Below, one piece after another: positions 49,028 through 59,832 of a stretch of 64,000 nt of DNA (position 1 is the first letter of the stretch; each line of letters begins with the position of its first letter). A program made the translations under genes and the position numbers. The notes beneath the pieces are model-generated. The model ran no database searches, was not told where the DNA came from, and was given only the letters and a program-made list of their open reading frames with translations. This DNA comes from Lentinus brumalis (taxonomy: Eukaryota; Basidiomycota; Agaricomycetes; Polyporales; Polyporaceae): the NCBI GenBank assembly GCA_001792895.1, contig MARA01000036.1, positions 62,001 to 126,000 on the forward strand. The letters run 5' to 3'.

Positions 49028-50943
49028 TCAGTCAAGACAACCGTGCGGTATCAAAGGTGCATAGTGCGTACTCTCGGACCACCTCGGCCAGCCTTCCTTT
49101 ATAGCGCTCCGCTCGTCGAAGGCATTAGGGACATCCAGGAGCCAGTCCGACGCGAGTGAAGCCGGCACCATGACCTCCCCAATCACGAGTTCGTCGACCA
49201 ACCCTTCGAGGGCGAACACGTCTGCCAACACTGGCAAGTCCAATTGCGGGTCATAGCCGACGACGAGCCGCCGCACTGGCCGTCTCCTGGACCGGGCGCT
49301 GAGCACGTACTCGAGTTGGCCCACGCTCGTGACGTTCCCCGGCAGGTTGATGCATAGTGTGTCCAGCAGCGGACACATCAACGTGTCGGCGTGAAGGGGG
49401 CTGAGGACGTATTCCAAGGTAAGGCATTGATGGGGAGCGAAGAAAGGATTGAGCGTGATACTCAGACCTCGAACTTTCGGGAACCACGAGGACAGGGGAG
49501 GAAGTGAACGGATTATCTCGTACTCGGTAGGACCGAGGGCTAGCCATAGCTCCTCGATCGCTTCGAGGATGGGTGACGTCTGGAAGAGCGTATGTAGCTG
49601 ACTCCAGTCGGATTCCGACCGGACTGGCGCGCACATTGACACCGAGCCCTGGTCGTCAGCGAATTGCAGGAGCTTTCTGCCCGAGAAGTCGATGCGCAAC
49701 CTCCGATACGCCCTGTCTCCCAGGAGCATCGGTATGGATTCCACAGGATAGATAGGCGTGTAGAAGCGATGGCAGGAAGGAGGAGAGATGATCGCAGAAT
49801 CGACCATGCGGATGGCGGTAAAGATCGCAGGCTCCCCGTACGCATCAATGGCGAAGTAGCGTAGTTGATGAAGCTTGACGGATTGCGGTAGATGAGCGTT
49901 GTCGGGAAGTGGAGCGCGACCTTGGATGGTGATGCAGCAGAGATATAGCTCCTCTAACCGGGGGCTCCCGGAAAGGAACTTGACCAGATCGTCTAGGTTC
50001 CAATTTGGCTTGTTGTCTTCAAAGTAGACATATGGCGCATGGCACAGAGCAAACCGCGTGAGGAGCGGGAATGTGTTAGCAGGAAGGAGGGGTGTTCCGG
50101 CCAGATACAGCGACCTCAGCTTGTTACCATGGCCTGCGAAAAGAGGCACCGACGGGGAATCCCAGAGTGACAGCGGGAAGGGTACGTTTAAGAAGTTTAT
50201 CTTGCAGTGAACCAGCTCTGGGGCTGAGAAAGCCTGCAGAAAGTCGAATATACTGCCCGGCACCTCTTCTCCGCGATTCCACTTGACATGGATATGCAGC
50301 TCGCGGATCTGCCCTTCCAGCTGCCGGCACCACGCATCCATCTTTCGGGTGTAACAGGAAACGATGTCGATAGCGACAGGAGAGCCGAAGCTCCGGTTGA
50401 AGTGCTTGGTACTGCCGCGATCGTGCACGGCCTGGAAACGGTTCCACAGAGATGGGGTGCCGAGCACAAGATCCCTCCAGCATCTACACACCGCCAGAAG
50501 CGGCTCAAGCGACTCCGTTCTGTACACCTTGAATGGCCAACGTGCGGGAAAGTAGGCAACAACGGGTAGCTCATCTCGGAGCATCGAGAAGATATCCGTC
50601 AGTATCTCCGGAGGAAGGCGGTTTATCGGCACGACCGTATTGCGGAGAGCGTCGGAAATGCGTATCCCATCGCGAAACATGGCCTTCAGGAAGTCCAGCT
50701 AGATTGCGAACGAGAAATGAGCTTCCAACCAAATGGCGATCAGATCGATACAGCGAGCTAGCAATCACCTGTTCCAGACATCTGAATTACAACGGCTCTT
50801 CAGCAGGAGAGAATGGTCTGCCGTGTACTGAGTACGCACCTTGTAGCCCCTTCAGCGCGACTGTTGCGAAGTTCCTGAACGCCACCCGAGATAATTTGGG
50901 CGAGCGTTTCCAGCGAATGGATGGGCAAGTCAGTACTTGACAT
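49028..50943 (-). CDS. F-box/LRR-like protein A
   Basis: Three exons: 50840-50943 (MSSTDLPIHSLETLAQ), 50769-50781 (13 nt, CLEQ) and 49028-50698, all in frame, about 595 residues. F-box: VVPINRLPPEILTDIFSML, then LLAVCRCWRDLVLGTPSLW. Further on are leucine-patterned repeats (LRSLYLAGTPLL, PRLEELYLCCITIQG) and a C-terminus RRLVVGYDPQLDLPVLADV followed by PRWSE. Family knowledge: substrate receptor for SCF ubiquitin ligase, F-box binding Skp1, LRR-like part binding the target. Exon order and boundaries are mirrored in the paralogue at 56143-58169, which supports the model. It lies just outside the right arm of the inverted repeat. Confidence 0.85.
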
Positions 50944-51378
50944 ATCTACCGATAACCATCAGCGACGAGCGTGCAATACCCGAGCAACACCGCAAACCTT
51001 GTACGCACTGGTAAATGCGGCAGGCAATCTCTCGCGGCTCAGGTATGCGCTGGAGGAAAAGTATGCGAGCTAGTGGCACGCACGCTAAACAGATCAGGAA
51101 TGACGCCCTCTGTACCCTCCGAGTCCCACGCCATCAAGTTGTAATCGACCAAGAACGAACCTACATGAAGGTTTACGACATAGAGTACACTCACGAACCA
51201 TAGGAACAACTTCTCTTGGCGCAGGTCAGCCCGCACGAGAACGGGACACGACTCCTACATAGGTGATGAGGTAACAAACTTCTGATTGCACGGGCGAGTT
51301 CTACTACCGAAACAGATGCGCTACAGCCTTCGCTGGGACCACACAAGTACCTCGCACTCCCTGCTTCACTCCGAAGCT
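50944..51378. other. Intergenic, nothing recognised
   Basis: 435 bp between the start of the F-box gene and the 3' end of the monooxygenase, both on the minus strand; presumably promoter and terminator. Confidence 0.4.
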
Positions 51379-52575
51379 CTATTGGCCTCCGAAAGCCCTG
51401 GTAAATGCGTCAATCAATGCCTGAGGAGCTCCGGGGCTGAAAGCCACACCAGCATTGCGGAAGCTCAGCGCCGCAAAGGTCTCCGCGTGGGCGCAGATCT
51501 TCTCCTCGACAGCCGCAACGGCGGCCTCCCTCTCCTCCGCACCCAGCCCCTTCGCCACCACATCTGCAAGCACAAGGCCCAGCTCGAGCCCGTCAAGCAT
51601 CGCAAGATTCGCGCCCGCACCCGCAAACGGGCCCATCAAGTGCGCCGCGTCCCCAACTATAGTGACCCCTCGCTTGTGCGCCCACCGGTGGCCGACGGGG
51701 AGGTAGAACTGCGGGCGGAGGTAGATCGCGTCGTCGTCGCACACCTCGATCACCTTCCGCATCCACGGCGCCCAGTCCTTGTAGATCTCGAGCAGCACAC
51801 GCCGCGCCTCCTGCGGATCGCGCGGGAGAGCCCACTCGAGGGGGCCGCGGTTGAACGCGTATACCCGGATGCGTCCGTCGCCGTTGCGCTGCGCGAAAAA
51901 CGTCTTGCCGTCCTGCGCGGCGTAGCAGCTCCCGAGCCCGACGGCCTCTCCGATGTCCGCGTTCTCAGGCAGCGCCGCGACGGCGGGGGCAACGGAGATC
52001 TCTGCGCCCGTGACGCCGTGGTAGATGGGTGTTGCGGGGGACACGAGCGGGCGGACGCGCGAGTGCGCTCCGTCGGCCCCGATAAGCATGTCGGTGACAA
52101 CGACGAGGCCGTTGGTGAAGGTGAGCTCGTACTTGCCGCTGTCTTCGTCGACAGGACGCACGGAAGCCAGGGCATGGCCCCACTTGACCGCGCTCTCGGG
52201 AACAGCAGCCAGCATGATGTCGCGGAGGACGCGACGGTCGATCTCAGGGCGGCTCTGCGTCTCGTCCGTCACGTCGTCCGAGGTGCGGTGCAGGAGCGGG
52301 ACGCCATCCTTGCCGCAGATACGGGTCTCCTGTGCGTCGAAGCGCGAATTCGCCTTGAAGGCTTCAGCGAGCCCGTTCTCCCGCAGTGCGCGCTGGCCCT
52401 CGTCCCAGGTGAGGTCAAGCATCCCGCCGAGGTACGCACGAGCGGCGCTGCTCGCCTCTCGTTCATAGAGCGTGGCTGGGATGCCGCGGTTGAGGAGGGT
52501 AAGGAGGGTTACAAGCCCACAGGGGCCTCCGCCGATGATGGCGATGTTGGGATACTGAGGAGGAGCGGAGGACAT
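51379..52575 (-). CDS. FAD-dependent monooxygenase, class A flavoprotein (TetX-like)
   Basis: A single uninterrupted exon of 398 residues. Motifs: dinucleotide-binding GxGxxG as IAIIGGGPCGLVTLLTLL near the N-terminus with a following acidic YERE; the LGGMLDLTWDEGQRAL segment; DRRVLRDIML; the DG motif IGADGAHSRVRP (about residue 195); and the GD motif GDAAHLMGPFAGAGANLAM (about residue 320). Length fits the family. Family knowledge: these enzymes hydroxylate aromatic or polycyclic compounds using NAD(P)H and O2; the TetX group can inactivate tetracyclines. The substrate here is unknown. No membrane anchor or signal. All cofactor motifs are intact. The absence of introns, unlike its neighbours, could indicate acquisition from bacteria. 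Confidence 0.9.
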   Translation of the reverse strand: MSSAPPQYPNIAIIGGGPCGLVTLLTLLNRGIPATLYEREASSAARAYLGGMLDLTWDEGQRALRENGLAEAFKANSRFDAQETRICGKDGVPLLHRTSDDVTDETQSRPEIDRRVLRDIMLAAVPESAVKWGHALASVRPVDEDSGKYELTFTNGLVVVTDMLIGADGAHSRVRPLVSPATPIYHGVTGAEISVAPAVAALPENADIGEAVGLGSCYAAQDGKTFFAQRNGDGRIRVYAFNRGPLEWALPRDPQEARRVLLEIYKDWAPWMRKVIEVCDDDAIYLRPQFYLPVGHRWAHKRGVTIVGDAAHLMGPFAGAGANLAMLDGLELGLVLADVVAKGLGAEEREAAVAAVEEKICAHAETFAALSFRNAGVAFSPGAPQALIDAFTRAFGGQ

Positions 52576-52637
52576 GATCAGCGTGTGTAGTGGGTCGAGA
52601 CGAAGCGAATGGGTACTTCATTGAAAGAAACTTCGCG

Positions 52638-52647
52638 CCTTTATATA
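52638..52647 (-). promoter_or_regulatory. TATA box of the monooxygenase gene
   Basis: TATATAAAGG on the minus strand lies about 65 bp upstream of the ATG at 52575. Confidence 0.5.
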
Positions 52648-53929
52648 ACCACGTCGGTACCGTGTGTGCATAACGTTGCACGATATCCATGAGAATCCCT
52701 AAGGATCCGCAGGCGTCCGATGCCTGGCCGTGTCGTCATCAGAGGGTAGACCGTGCCGAACTTTGGCATAAAGCTGGGGATCGGTTCACTTGCCGGCAGT
52801 ACACGTAGCCTCGCGGCGGGACGGCAATTGCATTCAAGCCGGACGAAGACAACCAAAGCGTGGTCACGGTTGCCTGCGCTGTCAGCGCACGTTGATCTTA
52901 GAAGTTCGCAGCTGTGGTGCGCAGTACAACCGAATATCCCGACTCCCTGCAGAAGTGCGAAGTCCAGTCCGAATCTACGTTCATTCAGGATCAAAGATTC
53001 TGCAGCCTGCTCTTAGATGGTCTGCGTCAGCAGTGGGCATAACGAGCCAGCGCGCTCTCAGGCCTGTCAGCGCCGCTAGAAGAACAGAGGAGTCATCCGT
53101 CCAAGTCGACCGCATATGATGCTACAGCTTCAGTCCAAGGCACTCGTTCCAAAAATACACTGCACGACCATCGCCAGCTCGTGATCGAATAAATACCGCG
53201 ACCTGCACGGATGCAGCCTGAACGGACGACCTCTCCCACCGACCGCAATGGTATCGGCCTGCGTCCTCGCTGTCTGCCAGCCAGAAGGACAAGTCGAGAC
53301 GCAACAGTCGAAACCGACATCAGTCACCTCCAGATGAATAAGGATGAACGCGTCTTGGTACATGTGGGCCGCCTGGAGACTAACGTAGACTGCAGAGACG
53401 TACCTTCACTGGTCTCCCATCAGCACTTCAACCTCGGGACATGTGAACTTGAGCACGTTGACAGCGTCGGAGCTGCAAGAAGCGCGCACTCCCACTTCCC
53501 GCTCGGTCGTAAACTGCGCTGCACTCCAGGAACTTGAGCACTCGGCACGAGAATGGCGACCCAGTCCGCCCCTACAGCAAACAAACGAAAGTCTGAAGAT
53601 TCTGCGCATGAGCCAAGGTGCCCCGCGACGCACCTCAGAAGAAAACGACGCTCACCACTCTCGTTGCGTAGCTACATCGCCCGCCAACAGACACCGGGTG
53701 GTGTGTGCGATTGTGGTGGACTTGTACGTTCGATCTTCGTCCCTGGAGATGCGACGAACGGGCACGGCGAGGACGAAGAGGACAAGCTGAAGTTCTGCAG
53801 GACCAGGAGCGGAGGAGCGCCCATCCACGTGGATCGTGTGAACCTCAACCCCGCTTGTTAGCGCTTGGTCCACCGTGACACTATAGTTTAACCACTCTCA
53901 CCCAGGAACGGCCGACACCTCCCTACCAT
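52648..53929. other. Intergenic stretch with unassigned ORFs
   Basis: About 1.3 kb. A plus-strand ORF at 53553-53861 (103 codons, basic KRKSEDSAHE near the start, acidic GHGEDEEDKL later) and a minus-strand ORF at 53652-53873 overlap. I cannot decide whether either is real. Nothing else is recognised. Confidence 0.35.
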
Positions 53930-54603
53930 ATGAAGCCTCACTTCATCGAACCGTGCTCTCATGTCTATCAAAAGAACATGGAAGTTCTCGGCTTCGGTCT
54001 CCCTCAATGGGTGCCAGCAACCCCGCTCGTCTCAGCAACGTCCGAAGAGGATCCTTTGGCACCTCCTCACCTCACTAAGGTCATTTCCGGATCGGTAATC
54101 TATCCGAAAGGTTACGGACGGTTTAGTATAATGCTAAATACAATGAAGCCTGGCGACGACAAAGCCTGGCAACCGAAAGGCGTCCCGGACGACTCCCAGA
54201 CGTTGCAAGAGTTTGCTGGCACCAGTGAGCGACCGCCCCTATCTTCGCCGACGCCTGTGGAAGCCCTGAGGGGCCTGACGTATCGCAACATCGCGGTGAC
54301 ACCCAGGACATGCGCCGAAGAAGAGGTGATCGTGTGAGCAGTGTTGTCCACGTCCACGATTCGATGTCCATGCTGACGACCACGTCCGCCCGACAGAAGT
54401 ACCCCCGACCCGTTGACCCCATCGGTACCTACGATCTGCATATGTGGGGTGGCTCCGGCGCGTTCCTTGCGACCGTGGACACATCCATCTCCGTCTCTAT
54501 TCAGCCGCACCTACCCGTTGAAACCTACATGCTCGAGAATCACGCCCACTGGATGAGGAAGGCTGATCGGGGCCGTTGGGCAATCTCGGACATCGGTGTT
54601 TGA
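53930..54603 (+). CDS. Short member of a probable basidiomycete-specific family
   Basis: Two exons in frame, 53930-54325 and 54397-54603, giving 200 residues. The beginning (VYQKNMEVLGFGLPQW) and the middle (YPKGYGRFSIMLNTMKPGD, then GVPDD) recall the N-terminal part of large uncharacterised mushroom proteins; the end, GGSGAFLATVD and YMLENHAHWMRKADRGRWA, fits their central region. Those proteins as I remember them are longer, so this copy may be truncated after DIGV. The donor GTGATC is atypical; without splicing the frame would stop at 54337. No function known; family resemblance is from memory. Confidence 0.5.
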
Positions 54604-55057
54604 GACCTGCAGCGAATACATTGTATGTCCGCTATATAGTTTGTTGAATCTGTCGCACCATCGGCCACGGAGCTCGCCGCGGACGGGCTGAATCGTGCTG
54701 GGGCTCACGCCGTTCGTGACGTCGGGACACTTTAGGGATGTGTACATGTACATATATGCGCCTGAATCCGGCTCGCCGCATACATCTTCGTCGGCCGCGC
54801 AGGTATCGTGCACGAGTGAGATGAGCGAAAGACGAGCGTATGCATATAATACAAGACCACGGTACAGAGAAGCGACGTGCAGCAGGCGAAGGACCCGGCG
54901 GTGGAGGGGGAGGAGCGGCGGGAGCGGCGGGAGCGGCGGGAGCGGCGGGAGCAGCGGGCGTACGGCTGGCCAGCAATGAGCATGTCCACGTCCACACCCA
55001 TCACCGTGCACCACTAGAATAATTCGGTGGTAAGCAGACCTGGCAAGGGCAAAGATA
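54604..55057. other. Intergenic with a GGGAGCGGC tandem repeat
   Basis: Holds a tandem array of GGGAGCGGC (see 54908-54955). No gene recognised. A minus-strand ORF over the array is repeat-derived (Pro/Leu runs). Confidence 0.5.
54908..54955 (+). repeat. GGGAGCGGC tandem repeat
   Basis: About five units of GGGAGCGGC (last unit GGGAGCAGC) in intergenic sequence. Confidence 0.75.
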
Positions 55058-55543
55058 TTATGAGACCCACCCATCGATTCGGTACCACTGCGGCTCCTGA
55101 TCCCCAACTCCCAACCTCTGTCTGACTGCCTCAACGTCCTCCGGCTTCAACGGCGCGTTCATCCCCTGCCACGTAGCATCGTCCCTGAGGACGAAAATGT
55201 AGTATTGGGGGACATTGTGGCCCGCGACGGGCAGGAGGCGGTTGCGGAGGCGGGGAAGATTCGGGAACTCGGAGTAGATGAGGCCGGGAAGCATACACCG
55301 ACTAGTCCTCTCAACCGTGTGGAACACTCGATCGGCTTCTTCAGGAGTCAAGGTCGCGAGAATGTCCGCGTGAGCCATTTCGTAGAACCACCGAGCCCAC
55401 CACAGGCGACACTTTTGACCGAGGACAAAGCCAAACGCCGTCTGTGGTGCGGGGCGAGGAGCGGCTTTAACGAGCTTGTATTTGTAGGGACCACCAAATG
55501 GTCCGGCTTCAGCACATTTCGGGCTGTTGGCAATGTCGTTCAT
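55058..55543 (-). CDS. Hypothetical protein
   Basis: 161 codons from an ATG at 55543 (MNDIANSPKCAEAGPFGGPY). Composition and internal motifs look coding: QKCRLWWARWFYEMAHADIL, TPEEADRVFHTVER, PQYYIFVLRDDATW and LKPEDVEAVRQRLG. No known domain, signal peptide or membrane span is evident. The 3' end may continue through an intron, because a GT lies just after the last conserved-looking residues (YRIDG). Confidence concerns the existence of a gene, not its end. Confidence 0.55.
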   Translation of the reverse strand: MNDIANSPKCAEAGPFGGPYKYKLVKAAPRPAPQTAFGFVLGQKCRLWWARWFYEMAHADILATLTPEEADRVFHTVERTSRCMLPGLIYSEFPNLPRLRNRLLPVAGHNVPQYYIFVLRDDATWQGMNAPLKPEDVEAVRQRLGVGDQEPQWYRIDGWVS

Positions 55544-56142
55544 GATAGCTTGAGTGGCCGCGACGTACAGGAAGGTAGTGGTTGAAAGTCAACATGCGCC
55601 TTCCTGACAAGCGACCTTGATCAAACAATAAGTAAGTAGGTAAATCACTACAAAGCAGCCGATTAATAATTATGTCACCTCGCTGCTCGGTGCACTTTTC
55701 GTACTTGTTCTGAGCCTTCCCATACTTATTCCATTGTTGTGCTGCGTACTCAAACCTCGAAATTCCCGCAATAGGCGATCCGAAGCGATGGTGAACTATG
55801 CTCAAAGCAGGAACGTAGCAGACGAGACCGTGAGTTGACCGTGAGAGCGGCACGTTTGCGATGAGAAGCATCGGGCACGTAGAATTCATGTCAGTTCTGG
55901 GTCGAGACAGATGTCTGGTCGTATATCTGCAGTACGCTGTATATCGTGAACTGTGTATGGAACACCTAGTGACGTGAATGGGAGTGCTATCACTGGCCGG
56001 GGGATCTTCGTGGCAGCGCGGCCAATCGTATCCGCGTACCTGGCGGTTGAGGGAAGGCGGACAAGCGCACTTGTGCTTGCATAGATCACCGTCCGAGATT
56101 ATGTGAAAGTTGAATGTCTTCAGAGGCGATCTGCTCATTATT
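55544..56142. other. Intergenic, nothing recognised
   Basis: About 600 bp between the hypothetical gene and the F-box gene. A 226-codon minus-strand ORF overlaps most of it but runs into both neighbours in unrelated frames and has no motif, so I do not call it. Confidence 0.4.
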
Positions 56143-58169
56143 TCAAAATTGAGTTCCAATTCGTACGACGGATGAGCAGAGATGCCCACCTTCAGACCAA
56201 TCTGGCCAGTACGAATCTATACCAGTGCTTCGAAAAGCGTGCGGGTTCGAGGGTAGCCACAGGCAGTCCGAGAAGGCGGACTTCGGACGTGTGTGCGGCC
56301 TCAGCTCCTCGCAAACCAACTCCTCGACGAGTTCCTGCAGCGGGAAGAGCGCCTGTCCGAGTGCGTCCAGTTCCAACTTCGAGTCGTAGCCGACGACCAG
56401 TCGACGAACGGGGTAGCCCGCCTGTCGGCGAGCTTCGAGGACGTGTGCGAGGACCCGCATGCCCTGCGTGTATTCCGGGAGGTCGATGCAGATGGTATCA
56501 AGGTGCGGGCACGCAAGGCCGGAGTCGACCTCCATGAACCGGAAGTCGTCTGGGCGCAGCATTCCAATTGCGGCCTCGAGGAAGCAGGGGTTGAACATAT
56601 GTAAAGAATGCGGAGACAATGGAGGCGCAGGCTGGCCGATGACGAGGCGCCTCAAGTTGGGGAACAAGTCGAGCATGCATCGCAGATTGGTTATGTGCGG
56701 ATTGTAGTCGAATCTCGCCAGCCCTATCCACAGCTCCTCGATGTATGTCAAGTGCGCGGGCATGGTCTTCAATGCTGCACGAAGATGACCCCAATCGTAA
56801 GGCCCGAAGCATATCGTCAGGGTGCCTCCGCTTGAAGATGAACCGAACTGGATCCTTTGTCCGTCGTCGGTGGACCAGATGCGCAAGCGATTGAAGGGTG
56901 TCGATGTGGGCAAAACGACGAAGAGCCCGCCGAGAGGCTCTTGAAGGTCGTGCGGCCGGAGGCCAGCTGGCAAGCGTGTGAACAGGAGGTGGCATTGTAT
57001 CGGGAAGAGGATTGATGCGGTGAGCAGCTCCGCAGCCTCGTTGATGAAAGCTTCTTCATGTATCCCGACCGCAAAGTATCGCAGACGAGGTAGGGTTACC
57101 GACCTCGGCTGGGTCTTCGTAGAAGGGCCCGTGACCACCAAATGCATATCCACTGAAGCGAGAACCAATTCTTGCACATCTGGACAACCGGCGAGGAATG
57201 TGACGAGATCACCGATAGTCCAAGATGCAAGGTTGGTGTCGCCACGCCGAGACCGTGTGGGACGGTCGATGAAGAGTCGATTGAGCTTAGGGAACGCAAT
57301 TTGCGGGAGAGAGCGCATTCCGGAGAGGTGCAGAGACCGGAGGCTCTGTCCCCCACCCCTGAATAAGACTGTGTCCATAATTTCGGAGGCAGCTGAGGGA
57401 AACGCTATACTGCTGTGCCTCAGGCTGTCGGCCGGAAACTCGGCCAGGAAACGCGACAACCGTGTAAGTGTATCCTTTTTGAGGGAGTGTGGGTACCGGA
57501 TGCTGGCCTCAGGGATATGTATGTGCAGCGCTGTGATCCGAGAACCGGCTTGTATGCAGCTGCCACACATCTCCGGTGTGAATCTCAACCAAGTCAACGA
57601 TACCGTGAGCGGGGCGTTTCGGCTAAGGGAGAGGTAACGGTCATTGATGTGGCCATTATTAGCGTGTGCCCACAGACTAGGGGTTGAAAGTGCCAATTGT
57701 CTCCAATGCTGACATACTTCAAGCGCGGGTCGGATGGGCCGAGGGTCATATGCGAGGAATGACCAACGATCTACGAAGTCGTGTGTGCTGTCAATCCGGC
57801 GCCCTTGCAGCAGGTTCGAGAAGATGAGGACCAGAATCTCGGCGGGTAGTCGATTGATAGGAGCGGCTGCGTTGTGGAGCTTGTCGAGAAGCCTGCCTTG
57901 TGCGACTTGGAACTCCCGCAGTGTCTTCAACTATGGATTGTTCAATAGTGCCACGATGAGCACAAGATATTATGCTTACCTGCAATTCGTACTGGATCAT
58001 GCTATGTGACGAGTTAGCGAGTAATTACACAGATATAGAAGGTATATGCTCACTGTGCGCGGTCATGTTCTACTAGAGGGAGTCCTAGACTCCTGAGACG
58101 CGCAACGCTGCTTTCCAACGGCTGTAGAAGACCTTCAAGCGAGTGGATGCTCGAGTCTGCTTCTGACAT
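56143..58169 (-). CDS. F-box/LRR-like protein B
   Basis: Three exons: 58054-58169 (MSEADSSIHSLEGLLQP), 57980-58001 (22 nt) and 56143-57930; frames fit exactly, about 641 residues. F-box: APINRLPAEILVLIFSNLL, then ALEVCQHWRQLALSTPSLW. Leucine-patterned repeats include QSLRSLHLSGMRSLP and DVQELVLASVDMHLV. The C-terminal block VRRLVVGYDSKLELDALGQ and PDWSE matches paralogue A (RRLVVGYDPQLDL, PRWSE). Family knowledge: substrate adaptor of SCF ubiquitin ligases; target unknown. Same strand as paralogue A and the pseudogene at about 58784-59406, so the group probably arose by local duplication. Confidence 0.87.
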
Positions 58170-58783
58170 CTTGCCAGACCTTCCGCCGCTGCGCTGACCG
58201 CCTTTACTTGCTTGTGGGCTTGTAAGTAGTAGACCTAGTCTGATTGGTGGCGCTGTCGGGCAAATAGATGGTCAGCCTCGTCAAGCAGTGCATCAGAGTA
58301 CTTTCGGAGAGCATGCGTGATTGTGCATACCTGTCTGTGGCGAGCGTGCAGGAAACTGAAGCTGAAGGAGCGGCTGAGAAAAAACTGGACTCAGCTACTG
58401 AACATCCGGACAGCACCAACCGAATCACGTGCGCCTTCGACTCGCCGCCGCGGTCCCTGTTCGATTTGTCTCCCCTAGGCAGACATTGGGCGGGCCTATT
58501 GAAGTTTGGAGGACGGCCCTACAACCTGTTCGATATACTTAGCCTTACTGGTTTGCCTCCCAGACTTCCGCGTCAGTCGGTTGTTTATAGCTTCAGGAAT
58601 CTGATGAGAAGCCATGGGATTGAAAGAGGTACATATCAAGTACTTGAGATCAAGTACCGGACGTCGCTTGCCGACGAAATCGAACGAAATCCGGCAAATG
58701 AGGCAAATCACTTCAGCTAAGACCGTCAACACGGTCACTGTGCAAGGGAACGCAAATGGGAACAGCTTGGTGCGCACTGTCGT
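58170..58783. other. Intergenic, nothing firm
   Basis: About 600 bp between the start of F-box gene B and the F-box pseudogene. A plus-strand ORF of 150 codons (58268-58720) has no recognised domain and is not called. Confidence 0.35.
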
Positions 58784-59406
58784 ACCATCTCAGCCAGCCT
58801 TCCTCAGTGATAGGGCGCTGCTCATCGAACGCCTTCGGGATATCCAGGAGTCAGTGCGACGCGAGTACGATCGGAACCACCAACTCCCAAACTACCATTT
58901 CTTCCGCGGATCGCTCCAAAGCAGACACATCTGCCAACAAGGACAACTCCAGCTGAGGGTAGTAGCCGACGACGAGCTGTCGTTCCGGATGGCTCCTCGA
59001 ACGTGCACTGAGCCCGTCCTCGAGCTGATCCACGCTCGTACTGGTACCCGCTTATGTTGACGCATATGTGTCCAAGTGGAGCGTACACACGCTAGACGCA
59101 GGGCGGGGATGTTCGCAGGCTCCTTGTCAGCATCGACGACGATGTAGCGTAGTTGAGAAAGCTTGGAAAACCATCTGTGACTGGAGCCACATATGAGTTC
59201 CCGATGACGCTCCGCACCGATGCAGACTCACCTGCTCCATATACGTGGTCGACGGGCGGTCAGCGCGGCAAGATGCTTTGCCGGATCACGGGCACCCGCC
59301 TTTGCACCCCTTCTGCGCGAATCTCTCGAAAGTCTCGAACAGCAGTAATGATAACTGAGGCGAGCGTTTTCAAAGATTCGATGGCTCGGCATATCTGCAG
59401 GACAAC
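58784..59406 (-). pseudogene. Decayed F-box/LRR-like gene copy
   Basis: Three blocks match F-box protein A in order on the minus strand. About 59400-59315 reads AIESLKTLASVIITAVRDF, the counterpart of the exon-1 block IHSLETLAQIISGGVQEL. About 59160-59115 reads QLRYIVVDADKEPANI (QLRYFAIDAYGEPAIF). About 59035-58790 reads QLEDGLSARSRSHPERQLVV and LLDIPKAFDEQ (QLEYVLSARSRRRPVRRLVV and LLDVPNAFDE). The F-box itself and most of the middle are missing, the upstream ATG is out of frame, and a TGA replaces the Trp codon just before LLDIPKAF. Clearly a nonfunctional remnant. Confidence 0.75.
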
Positions 59407-59832
59407 TATCAGTCTCCGTCAAGTAAGCTTGTACGACCATGATCGTAGCTCACCTTCTGATATTTGCTGGAGCGAGCTCGTCGAGGAAGATCGCGATTCG
59501 GGTTGAGGCCATCCAGGTGCGAGACACGCCAAAATTTGCAGTGCGAATCGACTGAAGTGTATCCACAATAAGTTGAAGTAATAAAAACATGAGCATGACG
59601 CATAGAAACCGCACGAGAGTCCTGACGACCCCCGGTGCGCGAGATCGCAAAGACATATATATGTAATCAAGATCGATATCCAGCAAATGACCGTGGGGAG
59701 CATAACGCACAAAAGCCGTCCAGAGCATGGTAACTAGAATACAAGTGAGGGAAGAGAAGACTAAGGATGGAGTATGCTGAGGTTGAAGGTGTCCGAGAGC
59801 AAGAGCACGACCAGAAGCTGCACAGTGAACTA
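59407..59832. other. Intergenic, nothing recognised
   Basis: About 425 bp between the F-box remnant and the 3' end of the next gene; no feature seen. Confidence 0.4.

Noticed and set aside
51286..52590. 434-codon plus-strand ORF
   Set aside because: Antisense shadow of the monooxygenase, produced by its GC-rich codon use.
55509..56189. 226-codon minus-strand ORF
   Set aside because: Runs into both neighbouring genes in other frames, lacks motifs, and has a composition unlike the real genes nearby.
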